DNA from: Pseudomonas umsongensis
GTDB taxonomy: Bacteria; Pseudomonadota; Gammaproteobacteria; Pseudomonadales; Pseudomonadaceae
Length of the DNA stretch: 64,000 nucleotides
NCBI RefSeq assembly: GCF_002236105.1
Contig: NZ_NIWU01000001.1
Span: 496,001 to 560,000, forward strand
Direction: 5' to 3'
Under the pieces are notes generated by a model, which had not been told where the DNA came from, did no database searches, and saw only the letters and a program-made list of their open reading frames with translations. Every line of letters begins with the position of its first letter. The stretch's first letter is position 1. Below are positions 51,840 to 60,953 of this stretch, in pieces. Made by a program: the position numbers and the translations under genes.

Positions 51840-53642
51840 TTAGAACCAGCGGTCCTGCATGTAGTAGGCGACATGGTTGGCTTCAGTGAGCAGCCGCCCC
51901 TGGGACTCCAGCGACGCCAGTTCCCAGGTCATGTAGTAATGCGCAGCCTGCAACTTGCCTTGATAGAAATCGGCGTCGCTGTCGCCGGCGCCCGAACCCA
52001 GGGCGCGGCTGGCCAGCAGGGCCTGGCGCAACCAGATCCACCCGACCACCACGCGTCCAAACAGGTCCAGATAGGGCGTGGCATTGGCCATGCCGAGGTT
52101 GGCATCGGCCGTCACCTGCGTTTGCAGGCTGGCGGTGACTTGCTCGAGTACGCGCAAGGCATCGGCCAGCAGTGCCGCGAGCGGCGCACAGTGTGGGTCG
52201 CTGTTGGCGGTGAGCAGGGTGGCAAGCACTTCGGCGGTGAACAGTCGATAGCCATCACCTCCGCGCGGCCCCAGTTTTCGACCCAGCAGGTCGATGGCCT
52301 GGATGCCTTCGGTGCCTTCATGAATCGGGTTCAGGCGATTGTCGCGGTAGTACTGTTCCAGCGGGTATTCGCGGGTATAACCGGCGCCGCCAAGCACCTG
52401 GACGCCAATCTCGGACGCGAGCAGGCCGTAGCGCGAGGGGTAGGTCTTGACCACCGGCGTCAGCAGGTCGAGCAATTCGCCGGCATTGTTGCGCGCCAGC
52501 GCAGTGGTCGCGGTGTGGGCATCTTCCACCAGGCTGCTGGCATACAAGCACAGCGCCAGGCTGCCCTCGGCGTAGACCTTCTGTTGCAGCAGCATCCGAC
52601 GCACATCGGCGTGCTCGATGATGCGCACCTGGGGTGCCGCCGGGTTCTTGTTCCCGGGCAAGCGGCCCTGTGGCCGCTGGCGGGCGTAGTCCAGGGCGTG
52701 AATGTAGCTCTGGTAGGCGAGGCTGGCGGCCCCGAGGCCGACACCGATGCGGGCCTCGTTCATCATCTGGAACATGTAGCTCAGGCCCTGATGTTCCTCA
52801 CCGACCAGGTAGCCCACGGCGCCGTCGTGCTCGCCGAAGCTGAGCACCGTGGACGTGGTGTTGCGATAGCCCATCTTGTGCAGCAGGCCGGCCAGCGCCA
52901 CGTCGTTGCGCGCACCGACGCTGCCATCGGCATTGACCAGGAACTTGGGCACCAGGAACAGCGAAATGCCCTTGGTCCCGGCCGGCGCGCCTTCGATGCG
53001 GGCCAACACCATGTGCACGATGTTCTCGGTCAGTTCGTGGTCGCCACCGGAGATGAACATCTTCTGGCCGAAGATCCGGTAAGTGCCGTTTTCAGCCGGG
53101 CGTGCCAGGGTGCGCAGGTCGCCCAGCGCCGAGCCCTGGCCGGGTTCGGTGAGGGCCATCGTGCCGCTGAAGCGACCGTCGAGCATCGGCGCCAGGAAGC
53201 GTTCAAGCAACGGTGGACTGGCAAAGGCCCTGAGCAGATTGGTCGCGCCGATGCTCAGGAAGGAATAGGCAACCGTGGAAATATTCGCCGCGTTGAAGTA
53301 GGCCATGCAAGCTCGCAGGATCACTTCCGGCAATTGCAGGCCGCCATCGGCAAAGTCGTGGTGGGCGGCCAGGAACCCGGCCTGGGCAAAGGCGTCCCAG
53401 GCGACTTTGGTTTCGGCGATCATGTGAACCCGCTCGCCATCGAAGGTCGGTTCGTTGGCATCGCCCTTGTGATTGTGCGGGGCGAACAGCTCAGCGGCGA
53501 TCTGGCGGGCGGTGGTGAGAGAAGCGTCGAACACGCCGCGGTCGTGCTCGGCGTAGCGCGGGCGTTGCAGCAACGCTTCGGTATCGAGCAGCTCGTAAAG
53601 CTGGAAGCGCAGTTCGCATTCGTTGAGCAGCAGGTCAGTCAT
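51840..53642 (-). CDS. Acyl-CoA dehydrogenase, large form
   Basis: A 600-residue flavoprotein with the extra C-terminal domain of the FadE/AcdA-like 600-residue class. Landmarks are ALTEPGQGSALGDLRT (FAD/substrate loop), MFISGGDH, MMNEARIGVG and the catalytic Glu in NPIHEGTEGIQAIDLLGRK. It introduces the 2,3 double bond of an acyl-CoA. ATG at 53642 has GAGAGA upstream. It is the first gene of the operon and divergent from an AraC regulator gene. Confidence 0.92.
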   Translation of the reverse strand: MTDLLLNECELRFQLYELLDTEALLQRPRYAEHDRGVFDASLTTARQIAAELFAPHNHKGDANEPTFDGERVHMIAETKVAWDAFAQAGFLAAHHDFADGGLQLPEVILRACMAYFNAANISTVAYSFLSIGATNLLRAFASPPLLERFLAPMLDGRFSGTMALTEPGQGSALGDLRTLARPAENGTYRIFGQKMFISGGDHELTENIVHMVLARIEGAPAGTKGISLFLVPKFLVNADGSVGARNDVALAGLLHKMGYRNTTSTVLSFGEHDGAVGYLVGEEHQGLSYMFQMMNEARIGVGLGAASLAYQSYIHALDYARQRPQGRLPGNKNPAAPQVRIIEHADVRRMLLQQKVYAEGSLALCLYASSLVEDAHTATTALARNNAGELLDLLTPVVKTYPSRYGLLASEIGVQVLGGAGYTREYPLEQYYRDNRLNPIHEGTEGIQAIDLLGRKLGPRGGDGYRLFTAEVLATLLTANSDPHCAPLAALLADALRVLEQVTASLQTQVTADANLGMANATPYLDLFGRVVVGWIWLRQALLASRALGSGAGDSDADFYQGKLQAAHYYMTWELASLESQGRLLTEANHVAYYMQDRWF

Positions 53643-53737
53643 GGCATCTCTCGTCAAACAGTGTCGAGTGTGGGCCATGGAAGCAATTCTCGGCCCGTTA
53701 CAGGCGTCCACAATAGTGTGATGTGCCGGGCTTTTAT

Positions 53738-53756
53738 CCCCCTCCTTTGGGGGAGG
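53738..53756. promoter_or_regulatory. CCCCCTCC...GGGGGAGG inverted repeat in the divergent promoter region
   Basis: CCCCC and GGGGG arms flank a six-base centre, with CCTCC and GGAGG extending the symmetry. It lies between the acyl-CoA dehydrogenase operon (start 53642) and the AraC gene (start 53906), about 95 bases upstream of the former. It is a possible operator for the adjacent regulator or another activator. No terminator-like T run follows. Confidence 0.35.
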
Positions 53757-53905
53757 CCCGGACGTCGTCAGGTGACGGAAACAGTGTCCTCGCCCGCAAC
53801 AGGCGCGAAGAGAGAGCCTCGAAGGTTCCAGGCACGGGGCTTGCGTCGAAGCACCCACCGCCGATGCTATGATCTGAGCGTCTAGGCCTGGCCAAGAGAT
53901 CGTCC

Positions 53906-54751
53906 ATGGATCGCCTGTCTACCTTGTTTTCGCAGTTCGGCGTACGCGCAAACCTGTTTTACAACGGCAGGTTATGCGGCCTCGCGTCCTACGATGGTGC
54001 GCAAGGGCGTGGTTATGTTCATCTGCTGCAGGCGGGCAGCGTCACGTTGCTGGGCGCCGATCGCAAGGACTTACTGCTGACCCGGCCCAGCCTGATTTTC
54101 ATGCCACGCCCCAGCCGACATCAGTTGTTTGCCAACGAGTCCGAGGGCGCTCAACTGTTGTGTGCCTCAATGGAGTTCGAGGGCGGAATCGATAATCCGT
54201 TGGCGGCTTCGTTACCCGATTACCTGGTGTTGTCCCTGGATGAACTGCCCATGCTGGCCGATACGCTGAAGTGGATGTTCGGCGAGGCAGCGAGCGCGCA
54301 TTGTGGCAGGGAGGCAGCTCTGGAGCGTTTATTTGAACTGCTGATCATCCTGTTGTTTCGGCATCTGCTTGATCACCAACAATTGCGCACCGGAATGATG
54401 GCCGGCCTGGCCGATCCGCGGTTGGCGCGCTCCCTGGTGCAAATTCACAACGCACCCGAGCGTGCCTGGTCAATTGCGCAACTTGCGAGCGAGTCGAATA
54501 TGTCGCGCGCGGCCTACGCGGTGCATTTTCGCGACGTCATCGGGCAGACACCTGCCGAATATCTGTTGAGTTGGCGGATCAGCCTGGCGCAGAAGCGTCT
54601 GCGTGAAGGGCGGTCGATTACGCTGATCGCCGCCGAGGTCGGCTATGAAAGCCCTTCGGCACTGGCACGTGCGTTTCGACGCAAGACGGGCTGCAGCCCG
54701 CGGGACTGGGTGAAAGACCTGGCGGGAGACGATGATGGGGCAATGGCCTGA
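53906..54751 (+). CDS. AraC-family regulator
   Basis: A 281-residue regulator with an N-terminal cupin-like sensing domain (about 1-165, including YVHLLQAGSVTLLG and LIFMPRPSRHQL) and a C-terminal double HTH (WSIAQLASESNMSRAAYAVHFRD and ITLIAAEVGYESPSALARAFRRKTGCSPRDW, in segments). The cupin subtype resembles those of AraC genes next to small reductase or MFS genes. It is divergent from the beta-oxidation operon and convergent with the DUF417 gene, so either could be its target. Confidence 0.9.
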   Translation: MDRLSTLFSQFGVRANLFYNGRLCGLASYDGAQGRGYVHLLQAGSVTLLGADRKDLLLTRPSLIFMPRPSRHQLFANESEGAQLLCASMEFEGGIDNPLAASLPDYLVLSLDELPMLADTLKWMFGEAASAHCGREAALERLFELLIILLFRHLLDHQQLRTGMMAGLADPRLARSLVQIHNAPERAWSIAQLASESNMSRAAYAVHFRDVIGQTPAEYLLSWRISLAQKRLREGRSITLIAAEVGYESPSALARAFRRKTGCSPRDWVKDLAGDDDGAMA

Positions 54752-54796
54752 AAGCATCGAACTGCTTCAGGCCATCGCGCAGGGTCGATCATCGGT

Positions 54797-55303
54797 TCAA
54801 CGGCTTTGCAGCTCAGTCAGCGAGTGGCCGGCGATAAATATCGAGGCGGCAAGCAAGCCGATGTCCTTGAGCAGAAACTGCCCCGGCGCCACCGAGATGC
54901 CTGGAAAACCGAGGCCGGGTTCAATCACGCCGGGGGTCGAGAACATGAAGCTCAAGGTGGTGAAGAACAGTCCGGCAGACAGGGCTGCGCCGATCAATGA
55001 AAGCTTGGGTGACAGCAAGCGACCTGCAATCAGGACCCCGATCGAGACCTCCAGTATGCCAAGCAGGCTGGAGAAGGTATCGACACTGAAAATGTCGTAG
55101 ACCCAACCCAGCAAAGGGCTGTTACTCACCAGCGGCACCAGACCGGTGGCTTCGTAGTGGGTGAACTTCATCCCGCCAAACCAGAAGTAAATGACGGCGA
55201 GTGCAAAGTAGGCACCATAGGTGCCAAGCGCCATGGTTTTGATCCCGAGCGTGGAAGAGCTTTGTACGTTGGTGCTGCTGTTGTCGATGCTTAAGGTTTT
55301 CAT
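54797..55303 (-). CDS. DUF417 (YkgB-like) inner-membrane protein
   Basis: A 168-residue protein with four hydrophobic segments (about 24-44, 76-97, 100-122, 140-160) in the DoxX-like pattern of DUF417. The conserved YFWFGGMKFTHYEATGLVPLV segment (in two parts around residues 38-58) marks the family. Function is unknown; members often respond to reactive chlorine or oxidants in other bacteria. It stands 120 bases downstream of an MFS gene on the same strand and may share its transcript. Confidence 0.85.
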   Translation of the reverse strand: MKTLSIDNSSTNVQSSSTLGIKTMALGTYGAYFALAVIYFWFGGMKFTHYEATGLVPLVSNSPLLGWVYDIFSVDTFSSLLGILEVSIGVLIAGRLLSPKLSLIGAALSAGLFFTTLSFMFSTPGVIEPGLGFPGISVAPGQFLLKDIGLLAASIFIAGHSLTELQSR

Positions 55304-55422
55304 GATCAAGGCTTCCAGGAGAGTGGTGAGGAACGCTAATCAACAACCCGGCGCGGTGTGCGTTGGGAGTGCGGACAGTGTTGCCTTGGATGCCATGCTC
55401 GTGGCGCCAGAACGTATTGCAT

Positions 55423-56679
55423 TCAGTGCAGATCGTCTTGACTTGGCGACGAGAAAAACCACAAGACCAGAGCAGCAGCACTGATCGAGGCGCCCAGCAG
55501 GCTGACGGCCATCCAGCCCCAAAGCGCATAAACCTGGGTCGCTGCGGCGGCTCCCAGCGCGCTGCCGACCGAGTAGAAGCACATGTAGGCGCCGACCATG
55601 CGACTGTGCGCGTCGGGTCGTGCGGCGAAGATGATGCTCTGGTTGCTGACGTGTACTGCCTGCACCGCAAAGTCGAGCAGGACGACGCCGCAGACCAGGG
55701 CGACCAGGGACGTCTGGGCGAATGCAATGGGCAACCAGGACAGCGTCAGGAGCCCTAGCGAAATGCCGGTCACTCGTTGCCCCAGGCCTTGATCGGCCCA
55801 GCGACCGGCTCTTCTGGCCGCCAGGGCACCGGCGACGCCGGCCAGGCCAAACAGGCCGATAGCCGTGTGTGACAGCGACAGCGGCGGGGCGCTCAAGGGC
55901 AGCACCATGGACGTCCACAACACGGAAAAAGCGGCAAAGATCAGCATCGCCAACAGGCCTCTGGCGCGTAACGTGGGCTCGGTAATGAATAGGGTGAACA
56001 GCGAACGGATGAGCGTGAGGTAGCTGTCTTGATGCCTTGGCACTGCCGTTACGGGCACGCTTTTCCACAGCACCGCCGCGAGCGTGAGCATCAGCCCTGA
56101 AGACACAAAGTACACGGCGCGCCAGCCCGCGATGTCCGCAATCACGCCAGAGGTAAACCGCGCCAGAAGAATGCCCAGGACAATCCCGCTGGTTACCGTC
56201 CCGACGGCTTGCCCGCGTTGCGAGGGCGTTGCCAGCGCGGCGGCGTATGCCACAAGTACCTGTACGACCACGGCCAGCAGGCCCATCACGATCATGGCAC
56301 TCAACAGGGCCAGCCATTGCTGGGCAGCACCGACCGCCGCCAGCGCCAACGCCGACAGCAGCACTTGCGCCAGAATCAGCCGCTTGTGATTGACCAGATC
56401 CCCCAGCGGGACGATGAACAGCAGCCCCAGCGCGTAACCCACCTGGGTGGCCGTCACCACAATCCCGATCATAGATGAGTCCACGCCCAGACTCTGGGCC
56501 ATGGAATCGAGTAACGGTTGCGCGAAGTAAACGTTGCCGACTGCAAGTGCGCAGGTGATGGAAAACAATAACGTCAGCGATGGTGAAAGCCCTGGAGAGT
56601 GTTCGAACCCGGTGCATTCGCCGATTTGCCCAGGCCGCCTGACCAGGCATTGGGCCGCTGAATCGGTATCTGCTGTCAT
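55423..56679 (-). CDS. MFS transporter
   Basis: A 418-residue, 12-TM transporter. Loop 2-3 reads PLGDLVNHKRLI, a variant of the MFS signature, and GYALGLLFIVPLGD precedes it. The family resembles YnfM/arabinose-efflux type permeases. It is divergent from an HxlR regulator with a 19-bp inverted repeat between them, the classic arrangement of a locally repressed exporter. The substrate is unknown. Confidence 0.88.
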   Translation of the reverse strand: MTADTDSAAQCLVRRPGQIGECTGFEHSPGLSPSLTLLFSITCALAVGNVYFAQPLLDSMAQSLGVDSSMIGIVVTATQVGYALGLLFIVPLGDLVNHKRLILAQVLLSALALAAVGAAQQWLALLSAMIVMGLLAVVVQVLVAYAAALATPSQRGQAVGTVTSGIVLGILLARFTSGVIADIAGWRAVYFVSSGLMLTLAAVLWKSVPVTAVPRHQDSYLTLIRSLFTLFITEPTLRARGLLAMLIFAAFSVLWTSMVLPLSAPPLSLSHTAIGLFGLAGVAGALAARRAGRWADQGLGQRVTGISLGLLTLSWLPIAFAQTSLVALVCGVVLLDFAVQAVHVSNQSIIFAARPDAHSRMVGAYMCFYSVGSALGAAAATQVYALWGWMAVSLLGASISAAALVLWFFSSPSQDDLH

Positions 56680-56702
56680 GTGCGCCTCCGTGGCGTTAAA
56701 CT

Positions 56703-56758
56703 GGTTGCAAATTAAAACCTGAATCTATTGTTGGCATGACAGGTTTCAAATTGCAACC
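56703..56758. promoter_or_regulatory. HxlR operator: 19-bp inverted repeat
   Basis: GGTTGCAAATTAAAACCTG (56703-56721) and its inverted partner at 56740-56758 match at 17 of 19 positions, with an 18-bp spacer. They lie between the MFS start (56679) and the HxlR start (56778). The size and symmetry suit dimeric winged-helix repressors, and the placement would block both promoters. Confidence 0.7.
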
Positions 56759-56777
56759 ACATTCCCGGGAGTAAAAA

Positions 56778-57236
56778 ATGCTCGACGACGCTACGCCACA
56801 AGGCAACGAATGCCCGGTCGCAAGAACACTGGAAGCCATTGGCGATCGCTGGTCGCTCATGATCATCCGCGATGCCTTTGACGACATTCGCCGGTTCAGC
56901 GAATTTCAGAAGAGCCTGGGCGTGGCCAAGAATATTCTGGCTTCGCGACTGAAGACTCTGGTCGAGATCGGGATATTCGACATCCGACCGGCGTCGGATG
57001 GCAGCGCCTACAAGGAGTACGTGCTGACAGAGAAAGGACGGGAGATCTTTCCGTTGGTGGTCTGCATGAGGCAGTGGGGCGAACGATTCCTGTTCGAGCC
57101 GCAGGAGACCCGTTCTGTGCTGTTGGACAATGCGTCCGGCAAGCCGTTGATGCCGATTGAGGTGCGCTCAGCGAGCGGGCAGACGCTGGGGCCCGCTGAT
57201 TGCCACAGGGTTAGACTGGTTGATGGCGAGTCGTGA
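56778..57236 (+). CDS. HxlR-family transcriptional regulator
   Basis: A 152-residue regulator with the HxlR start CPVARTLEAIGDRWSLMIIRD (residues 14-34), where the conserved Cys may sense oxidants or electrophiles. FQKSLGVAKNILASRLKTLVE forms the recognition helix, followed by the wing YVLTEKGREIFPLV. It is divergent from an MFS exporter and the operator-like repeat, so it probably represses the exporter and itself. Confidence 0.92.
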   Translation: MLDDATPQGNECPVARTLEAIGDRWSLMIIRDAFDDIRRFSEFQKSLGVAKNILASRLKTLVEIGIFDIRPASDGSAYKEYVLTEKGREIFPLVVCMRQWGERFLFEPQETRSVLLDNASGKPLMPIEVRSASGQTLGPADCHRVRLVDGES

Positions 57237-57284
57237 ATCGGCTGTTGTCATTCCAGAAGTGGTGAGGGCCAAGCAAACTTTCCA

Positions 57285-57680
57285 TCATCGCCCAGGCTGC
57301 CATTGTGAGTACCCTGGCAGACCCTCCCCATTCAGCCACGCCACGTCCTGCTCCGTCCAGATGTGATATTCGGGCCTGGAACCAGGATCCTCGTCCAGCG
57401 TCGCCACGCGCACGATCATCGCGCTTGAGCCGTTACGCTCTGCCGCAAGGTGCGATCCGCAGTGCGAGCAGAAGTGTCGGATCTTCCCGGGAGTTGACTC
57501 GAAAGGCCTCAACGCGTCCAGGCCTCGTGTCCACCTGAAATGCTCTTTCAACACGCCAGCCGTGGAGACATAAGCAGCGGCATGGGTCTTGCGGCAGGTG
57601 CTGCAGTGACAATGGCTGATCGGCATATCAATGCTGTCGATCTCATAGCCTACAGCCCCACAAGCGCAGCTTCCTTTCAT
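57285..57680 (-). CDS. GFA-family zinc protein (glutathione-dependent formaldehyde-activating-like)
   Basis: A 131-residue protein with the GFA cysteine pattern: GSCACGAV, HCHCSTCRK and FCSHCGSHL, which would bind structural and catalytic zinc. GGAGG precedes the ATG at 57680. Most GFA homologues are not the formaldehyde enzyme, and their substrates are unknown. It may share a transcript with the two small genes upstream on the same strand. Confidence 0.88.
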   Translation of the reverse strand: MKGSCACGAVGYEIDSIDMPISHCHCSTCRKTHAAAYVSTAGVLKEHFRWTRGLDALRPFESTPGKIRHFCSHCGSHLAAERNGSSAMIVRVATLDEDPGSRPEYHIWTEQDVAWLNGEGLPGYSQWQPGR

Positions 57681-57711
57681 TTTGTCCTCCGGTTTGGGCA
57701 CTGTGTGAAGA

Positions 57712-58107
57712 TCACGGCTTTTTGCAGTCTGACGGCGTTTGCCAAGCGACAAGCTCGACGTAGCTCGACTCCCCACCTCCAGTCGCACCCGACAACCAAC
57801 CCCATACGAAGGACAGGGTGGTCCGCCCCTCGTGATCAACGCCTACCGTGCCACGAGACCAGCCGGACAGAATCTCACCCTCCGTGGTCAGGCAATGAAA
57901 AAGCAGCTCGATGGTCTCGGGGCCTGTCACGCGGCCGACCTGATGGCCCATGCGGATCTTGCCGCCCTGGTAGGTACTTGAAATGGCATCTCCCTCGACC
58001 TGGTAGTGAAACACCGTGCCTGCACCGGACAGCCCGTGGGTATTGCCTGCTACCGTGAATCGGCGATTGTTCAAACGTTCGGTGACTTGAGAAAAGGGGC
58101 TTTCCAT
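57712..58107 (-). CDS. Conserved hypothetical protein (131 aa)
   Basis: No recognised domain. The product is soluble and beta-rich (FTVAGNTHGLSGAGTVFHYQ, GGKIRMGHQVGRVTGPETI, ILSGWSRGTVGVDHEGRTTL), resembling the lipocalin-like fold of small proteins annotated as N-acetylglutamate synthase in some genomes, an annotation I would not trust. The ATG at 58107 is chosen for AAGGAAG eight bases upstream. Confidence 0.7.
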   Translation of the reverse strand: MESPFSQVTERLNNRRFTVAGNTHGLSGAGTVFHYQVEGDAISSTYQGGKIRMGHQVGRVTGPETIELLFHCLTTEGEILSGWSRGTVGVDHEGRTTLSFVWGWLSGATGGGESSYVELVAWQTPSDCKKP

Positions 58108-58159
58108 GAATGTTGCTTCCTTGTAGTGGAGAGGGTCCATCTTAGCGTTGGAGTACTGA

Positions 58160-58765
58160 TTACTTTCCGGGGAGCGATGCGATCATTTGATCAAATGCCG
58201 TTACCGAATATCTCCCATCAAGGTTGCCGACGGTGGGCATTTTTGAAGGAAACCCGAATCGCACTCTGCCGGGAAGCACTTCATCCATGGCTGAGTACCA
58301 AGTCAGCAGCGCTTGTTGGAGGCGCACGTGTAGCTCGAATTTGCTGCGTCGGCGGGTGGTGTCTGCTTTGGCACGCGCGCGCGCGAGCTGGGGATCGATG
58401 CGGCCAACAATATAACAGTCAGCAAAGCCAATACGTCCTTGTGCGATCGTTTCTCTTGTAGCGTCCAACTCTACCCGCCACTCGGGTTCGCTCGCCTCGC
58501 CGATTTGCCAAAGGCTCCAGATGTAGTGGAGCTTGAGAGGATCACTGTCACATAAGGCCCACGAAGAGGTGTTTTCCATGGCCAACGTTTGTTGCCAGCG
58601 ATCCACGTTTCGCTCTGCCCAAAAGGTGGCTGCTCCGACTGGATTCTTTATCCGGTCCGGCTCGTTATCAAAACGGCCGTTTTCGGGAATGACATGCTGC
58701 TTTCCATGCTCGGCGCACCAAGTGGTTTTCCCACTGGCGCTGATACCTTCAACAACCAGGATCAT
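58160..58765 (-). CDS. P-loop kinase-like protein
   Basis: A 201-residue protein with an N-terminal Walker A, EGISASGKTTW (residues 6-16). DSDPLKLHYIW may supply the acidic Walker B function and RARAKADTTRRRSKFELH a lid-like basic region. The overall pattern is of small nucleotide or metabolite kinases (AAA_33-like). The substrate is unknown. It is a single gene between the small hypothetical gene and the porin. Confidence 0.75.
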   Translation of the reverse strand: MILVVEGISASGKTTWCAEHGKQHVIPENGRFDNEPDRIKNPVGAATFWAERNVDRWQQTLAMENTSSWALCDSDPLKLHYIWSLWQIGEASEPEWRVELDATRETIAQGRIGFADCYIVGRIDPQLARARAKADTTRRRSKFELHVRLQQALLTWYSAMDEVLPGRVRFGFPSKMPTVGNLDGRYSVTAFDQMIASLPGK

Positions 58766-58805
58766 TGTTATGACTGCTCCATTAATTGCGTCATTGCGGC
58801 ACGCG

Positions 58806-60140
58806 TCAAAACCTTCCCGTCAGCGGATACTCCACAGCCAGGCGTATCTGGTCGGTGTCCAGTTCTGCCTGTGCGGTATTGCCCCGATGCACATTGTATT
58901 GCAACGACAGGGTGGTGCCTTTCGCCGTGCCACCTTGCACCACATGGCGCACCTGCAGGTCACGCTCCCAATGTTTGCCGCCTTCGCCATAACCCAGGTA
59001 GGCGTAGCCGCCTTGCGGGTCGACATGGCTTCCATCGATCCGGCTGCCGCGCACATAGGCGGCGCTCATGGACAGGCCCGGTAACCCCCAGGGGCTGGCA
59101 TCGAGATCGTAGCGGGCTTGCCAGGACTGTTCATGGGGAGCGTTGAAGTCCGACAGCTGGACGGCGTTGCTGATGAAGATAGCGCCACGGGTGACGTAGT
59201 CAAACGGTGTGTTGGCGTCCACCTTCTGATAGCCGAGGCTGAAGCCATGGGGGCCTTGGGTGTAAGTGGACATCAGGCTCCAGGTCGTGCTGTCGATCCT
59301 GCCGGACAGCGACTTGCCCTCATCCGTGGTGCGGTACAGGTTCAGGTTGATCGACAACGCGCGGGTTTCATCCAGCGGCTGGATGAAGGAGCTACCCAGG
59401 TAATGCTGGTTCCAGGTGTCCTCATAGCGCGATGTATAGGCGCTGACGGTCAGCTTCTTTGCCGGTGTGAAGACCACGCCCGCGAGATCGAAGGCATTGC
59501 CTTTCACGGCGTTGGAGTAGTTGACCACAAAGCCCTGGTCATGGCTGCTGGCGTTCCGATCGGTACTTTCGCTGAAATGACCAGCTACCAGCGTCAGCGC
59601 CTCGAACTCGTTGCTTGTGAGAAACACCCCGGTGGCGGTCTCCGGGAGCAGACGGCTATCGGACGAACTGAATACCGGCGTTTTCACGCGCTGTTCGCCA
59701 TAGCTCAGCACGGTCGATGACCGGCGCAGTTTGAGTGCCGCACCGCCGCGGCTGAACGCATCCTTGGGATGTCCCTGGTTGTCGAGACCGAGCAATCGCG
59801 CTTTCCCTGCGCGGCCACCGCCGCTGTCGAGTTGTGCCCCGAGGTAGGCATGGGCATCCATGCCCACCCCGATCAAGCCCTGGGTGAAGCCCGATTGCAC
59901 CGTCGCCATCAGCCCGTAGGCCCATTCTTCGGCGTAGCCATTACGCTCATCACGCGGTTTGTAGGCATTACGCGCAGCGCCATTGCGGGCGCCATTGAGG
60001 TACTCGCGATGGTCGTAAACCGTGCGATTGAGCACGCTCCAGGCGCTGTCCTGGATAAATCCCTTGGCTTGCGATTGAACTGAATCGGCGAGTGCGAGAG
60101 GGCTTGCCAGGGCGAAGAGAATGGCTGATCGGGTATGCAT
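58806..60140 (-). CDS. OprD-family outer-membrane porin
   Basis: A 444-residue porin with a signal peptide of about 18 residues. The early segment AKGFIQDSAWSVLNRTVYDHREY is the OprD-family signature, the long strand-rich body suits an 18-stranded barrel, and the chain ends in PLTGRF with terminal Phe. OprD-type porins are substrate-selective channels for amino acids or aromatic and other carboxylates. It begins 22 bases after the stop of the B12-type ATPase gene in the same direction, so it is probably part of the cobalamin-riboswitch operon. Confidence 0.92.
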   Translation of the reverse strand: MHTRSAILFALASPLALADSVQSQAKGFIQDSAWSVLNRTVYDHREYLNGARNGAARNAYKPRDERNGYAEEWAYGLMATVQSGFTQGLIGVGMDAHAYLGAQLDSGGGRAGKARLLGLDNQGHPKDAFSRGGAALKLRRSSTVLSYGEQRVKTPVFSSSDSRLLPETATGVFLTSNEFEALTLVAGHFSESTDRNASSHDQGFVVNYSNAVKGNAFDLAGVVFTPAKKLTVSAYTSRYEDTWNQHYLGSSFIQPLDETRALSINLNLYRTTDEGKSLSGRIDSTTWSLMSTYTQGPHGFSLGYQKVDANTPFDYVTRGAIFISNAVQLSDFNAPHEQSWQARYDLDASPWGLPGLSMSAAYVRGSRIDGSHVDPQGGYAYLGYGEGGKHWERDLQVRHVVQGGTAKGTTLSLQYNVHRGNTAQAELDTDQIRLAVEYPLTGRF

Positions 60141-60161
60141 TCCGGGGTGTCCACAAACAAA

Positions 60162-60953
60162 TCAGGATGAGCGCAAGCGCAGGATGTGCGTGCCGTCGAA
60201 GGGGTCAATGAGGTAGTGCGCGTGCACCCCGAAAGTCTCCAGCAGGCGTCGCGGGGTCAACACCTCGAGCGGCTTGCCAAGGGCCACCAAGCGCCCTTTT
60301 TCCAGCACCGCCAGACGATCGCAGGTGAGTGCCTGGTTGAGGTCGTGCAGGGCAATCACGGTGGTCACGGGCAATGCGTGAACAACGTGCAGAATCGCCA
60401 TCTGGTGCTGGATATCCAGGTGGTTGGTCGGTTCGTCCAGCAACAGGATCTGCGGGCGCTGGGCCAGGGCGCGAGCGATATGCACGCGCTGACGCTCGCC
60501 GCCAGAGAGGCTACGCCACGTGCGCCTGCAAAGATGCGTCGCATCGACGTCGCGCAAGGCTTGATGGACGATGTCTTCGTCCGCCTTCGACCATGGACTC
60601 AAGGCCGACAACCACGGCGTTCGGCCCAGGGCCACGGCATCGAACACACTGATCGCATCCAGGGTGTCGGCCTGCTGCTCAACCACCGCCAGGGTTTGGG
60701 CGATGGTTCGCCGGGACAGGGCCTTGAGGTCTTGGCCGTTGAGATGGACCGCTCCCCGGCTGGGCGCACGCACGCCGGCCAGCAGTTTGAGCAGGGTGGA
60801 TTTTCCAGAGCCGTTGGGCCCGACAAGGCCCAGGGTTTCGCCACGACGAATGTCCAGGTGAATCTGGTGCAGAAGTTCAACTTCGCGGATATGCAATCCG
60901 AGGCTGGAACAACTCAGCACGGTTTCGTCGGTAACCGGCGCAAGCGCATTCAT
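60162..60953 (-). CDS. btuD: Vitamin B12-type ABC transporter ATPase
   Basis: A 263-residue ATPase of the FecE/BtuD group: Walker A GPNGSGKSTLL, Q-loop VEQQADTLDAI, signature SLSGGERQRVH, Walker B ILLLDEPTNHLD and H-loop ALHDLNQA. The start ATG overlaps the permease stop (ATGA). With the upstream cobalamin riboswitch, the substrate is most likely a corrinoid. Without the riboswitch it would be indistinguishable from a siderophore system. Confidence 0.9.
   Translation of the reverse strand: MNALAPVTDETVLSCSSLGLHIREVELLHQIHLDIRRGETLGLVGPNGSGKSTLLKLLAGVRAPSRGAVHLNGQDLKALSRRTIAQTLAVVEQQADTLDAISVFDAVALGRTPWLSALSPWSKADEDIVHQALRDVDATHLCRRTWRSLSGGERQRVHIARALAQRPQILLLDEPTNHLDIQHQMAILHVVHALPVTTVIALHDLNQALTCDRLAVLEKGRLVALGKPLEVLTPRRLLETFGVHAHYLIDPFDGTHILRLRSS

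Noticed and set aside
51873..53885. Very long plus-strand frame (670 codons) opposite the acyl-CoA dehydrogenase gene
   Set aside because: It is the antisense shadow of a clearly conserved gene; its product is low-complexity, rich in Gly, Ala, Gln and His, with no domain.
55340..56650. Second minus-strand frame overlapping the MFS gene
   Set aside because: Arg/Gly-rich out-of-frame translation; the 55423-56679 frame has 12 membrane segments.
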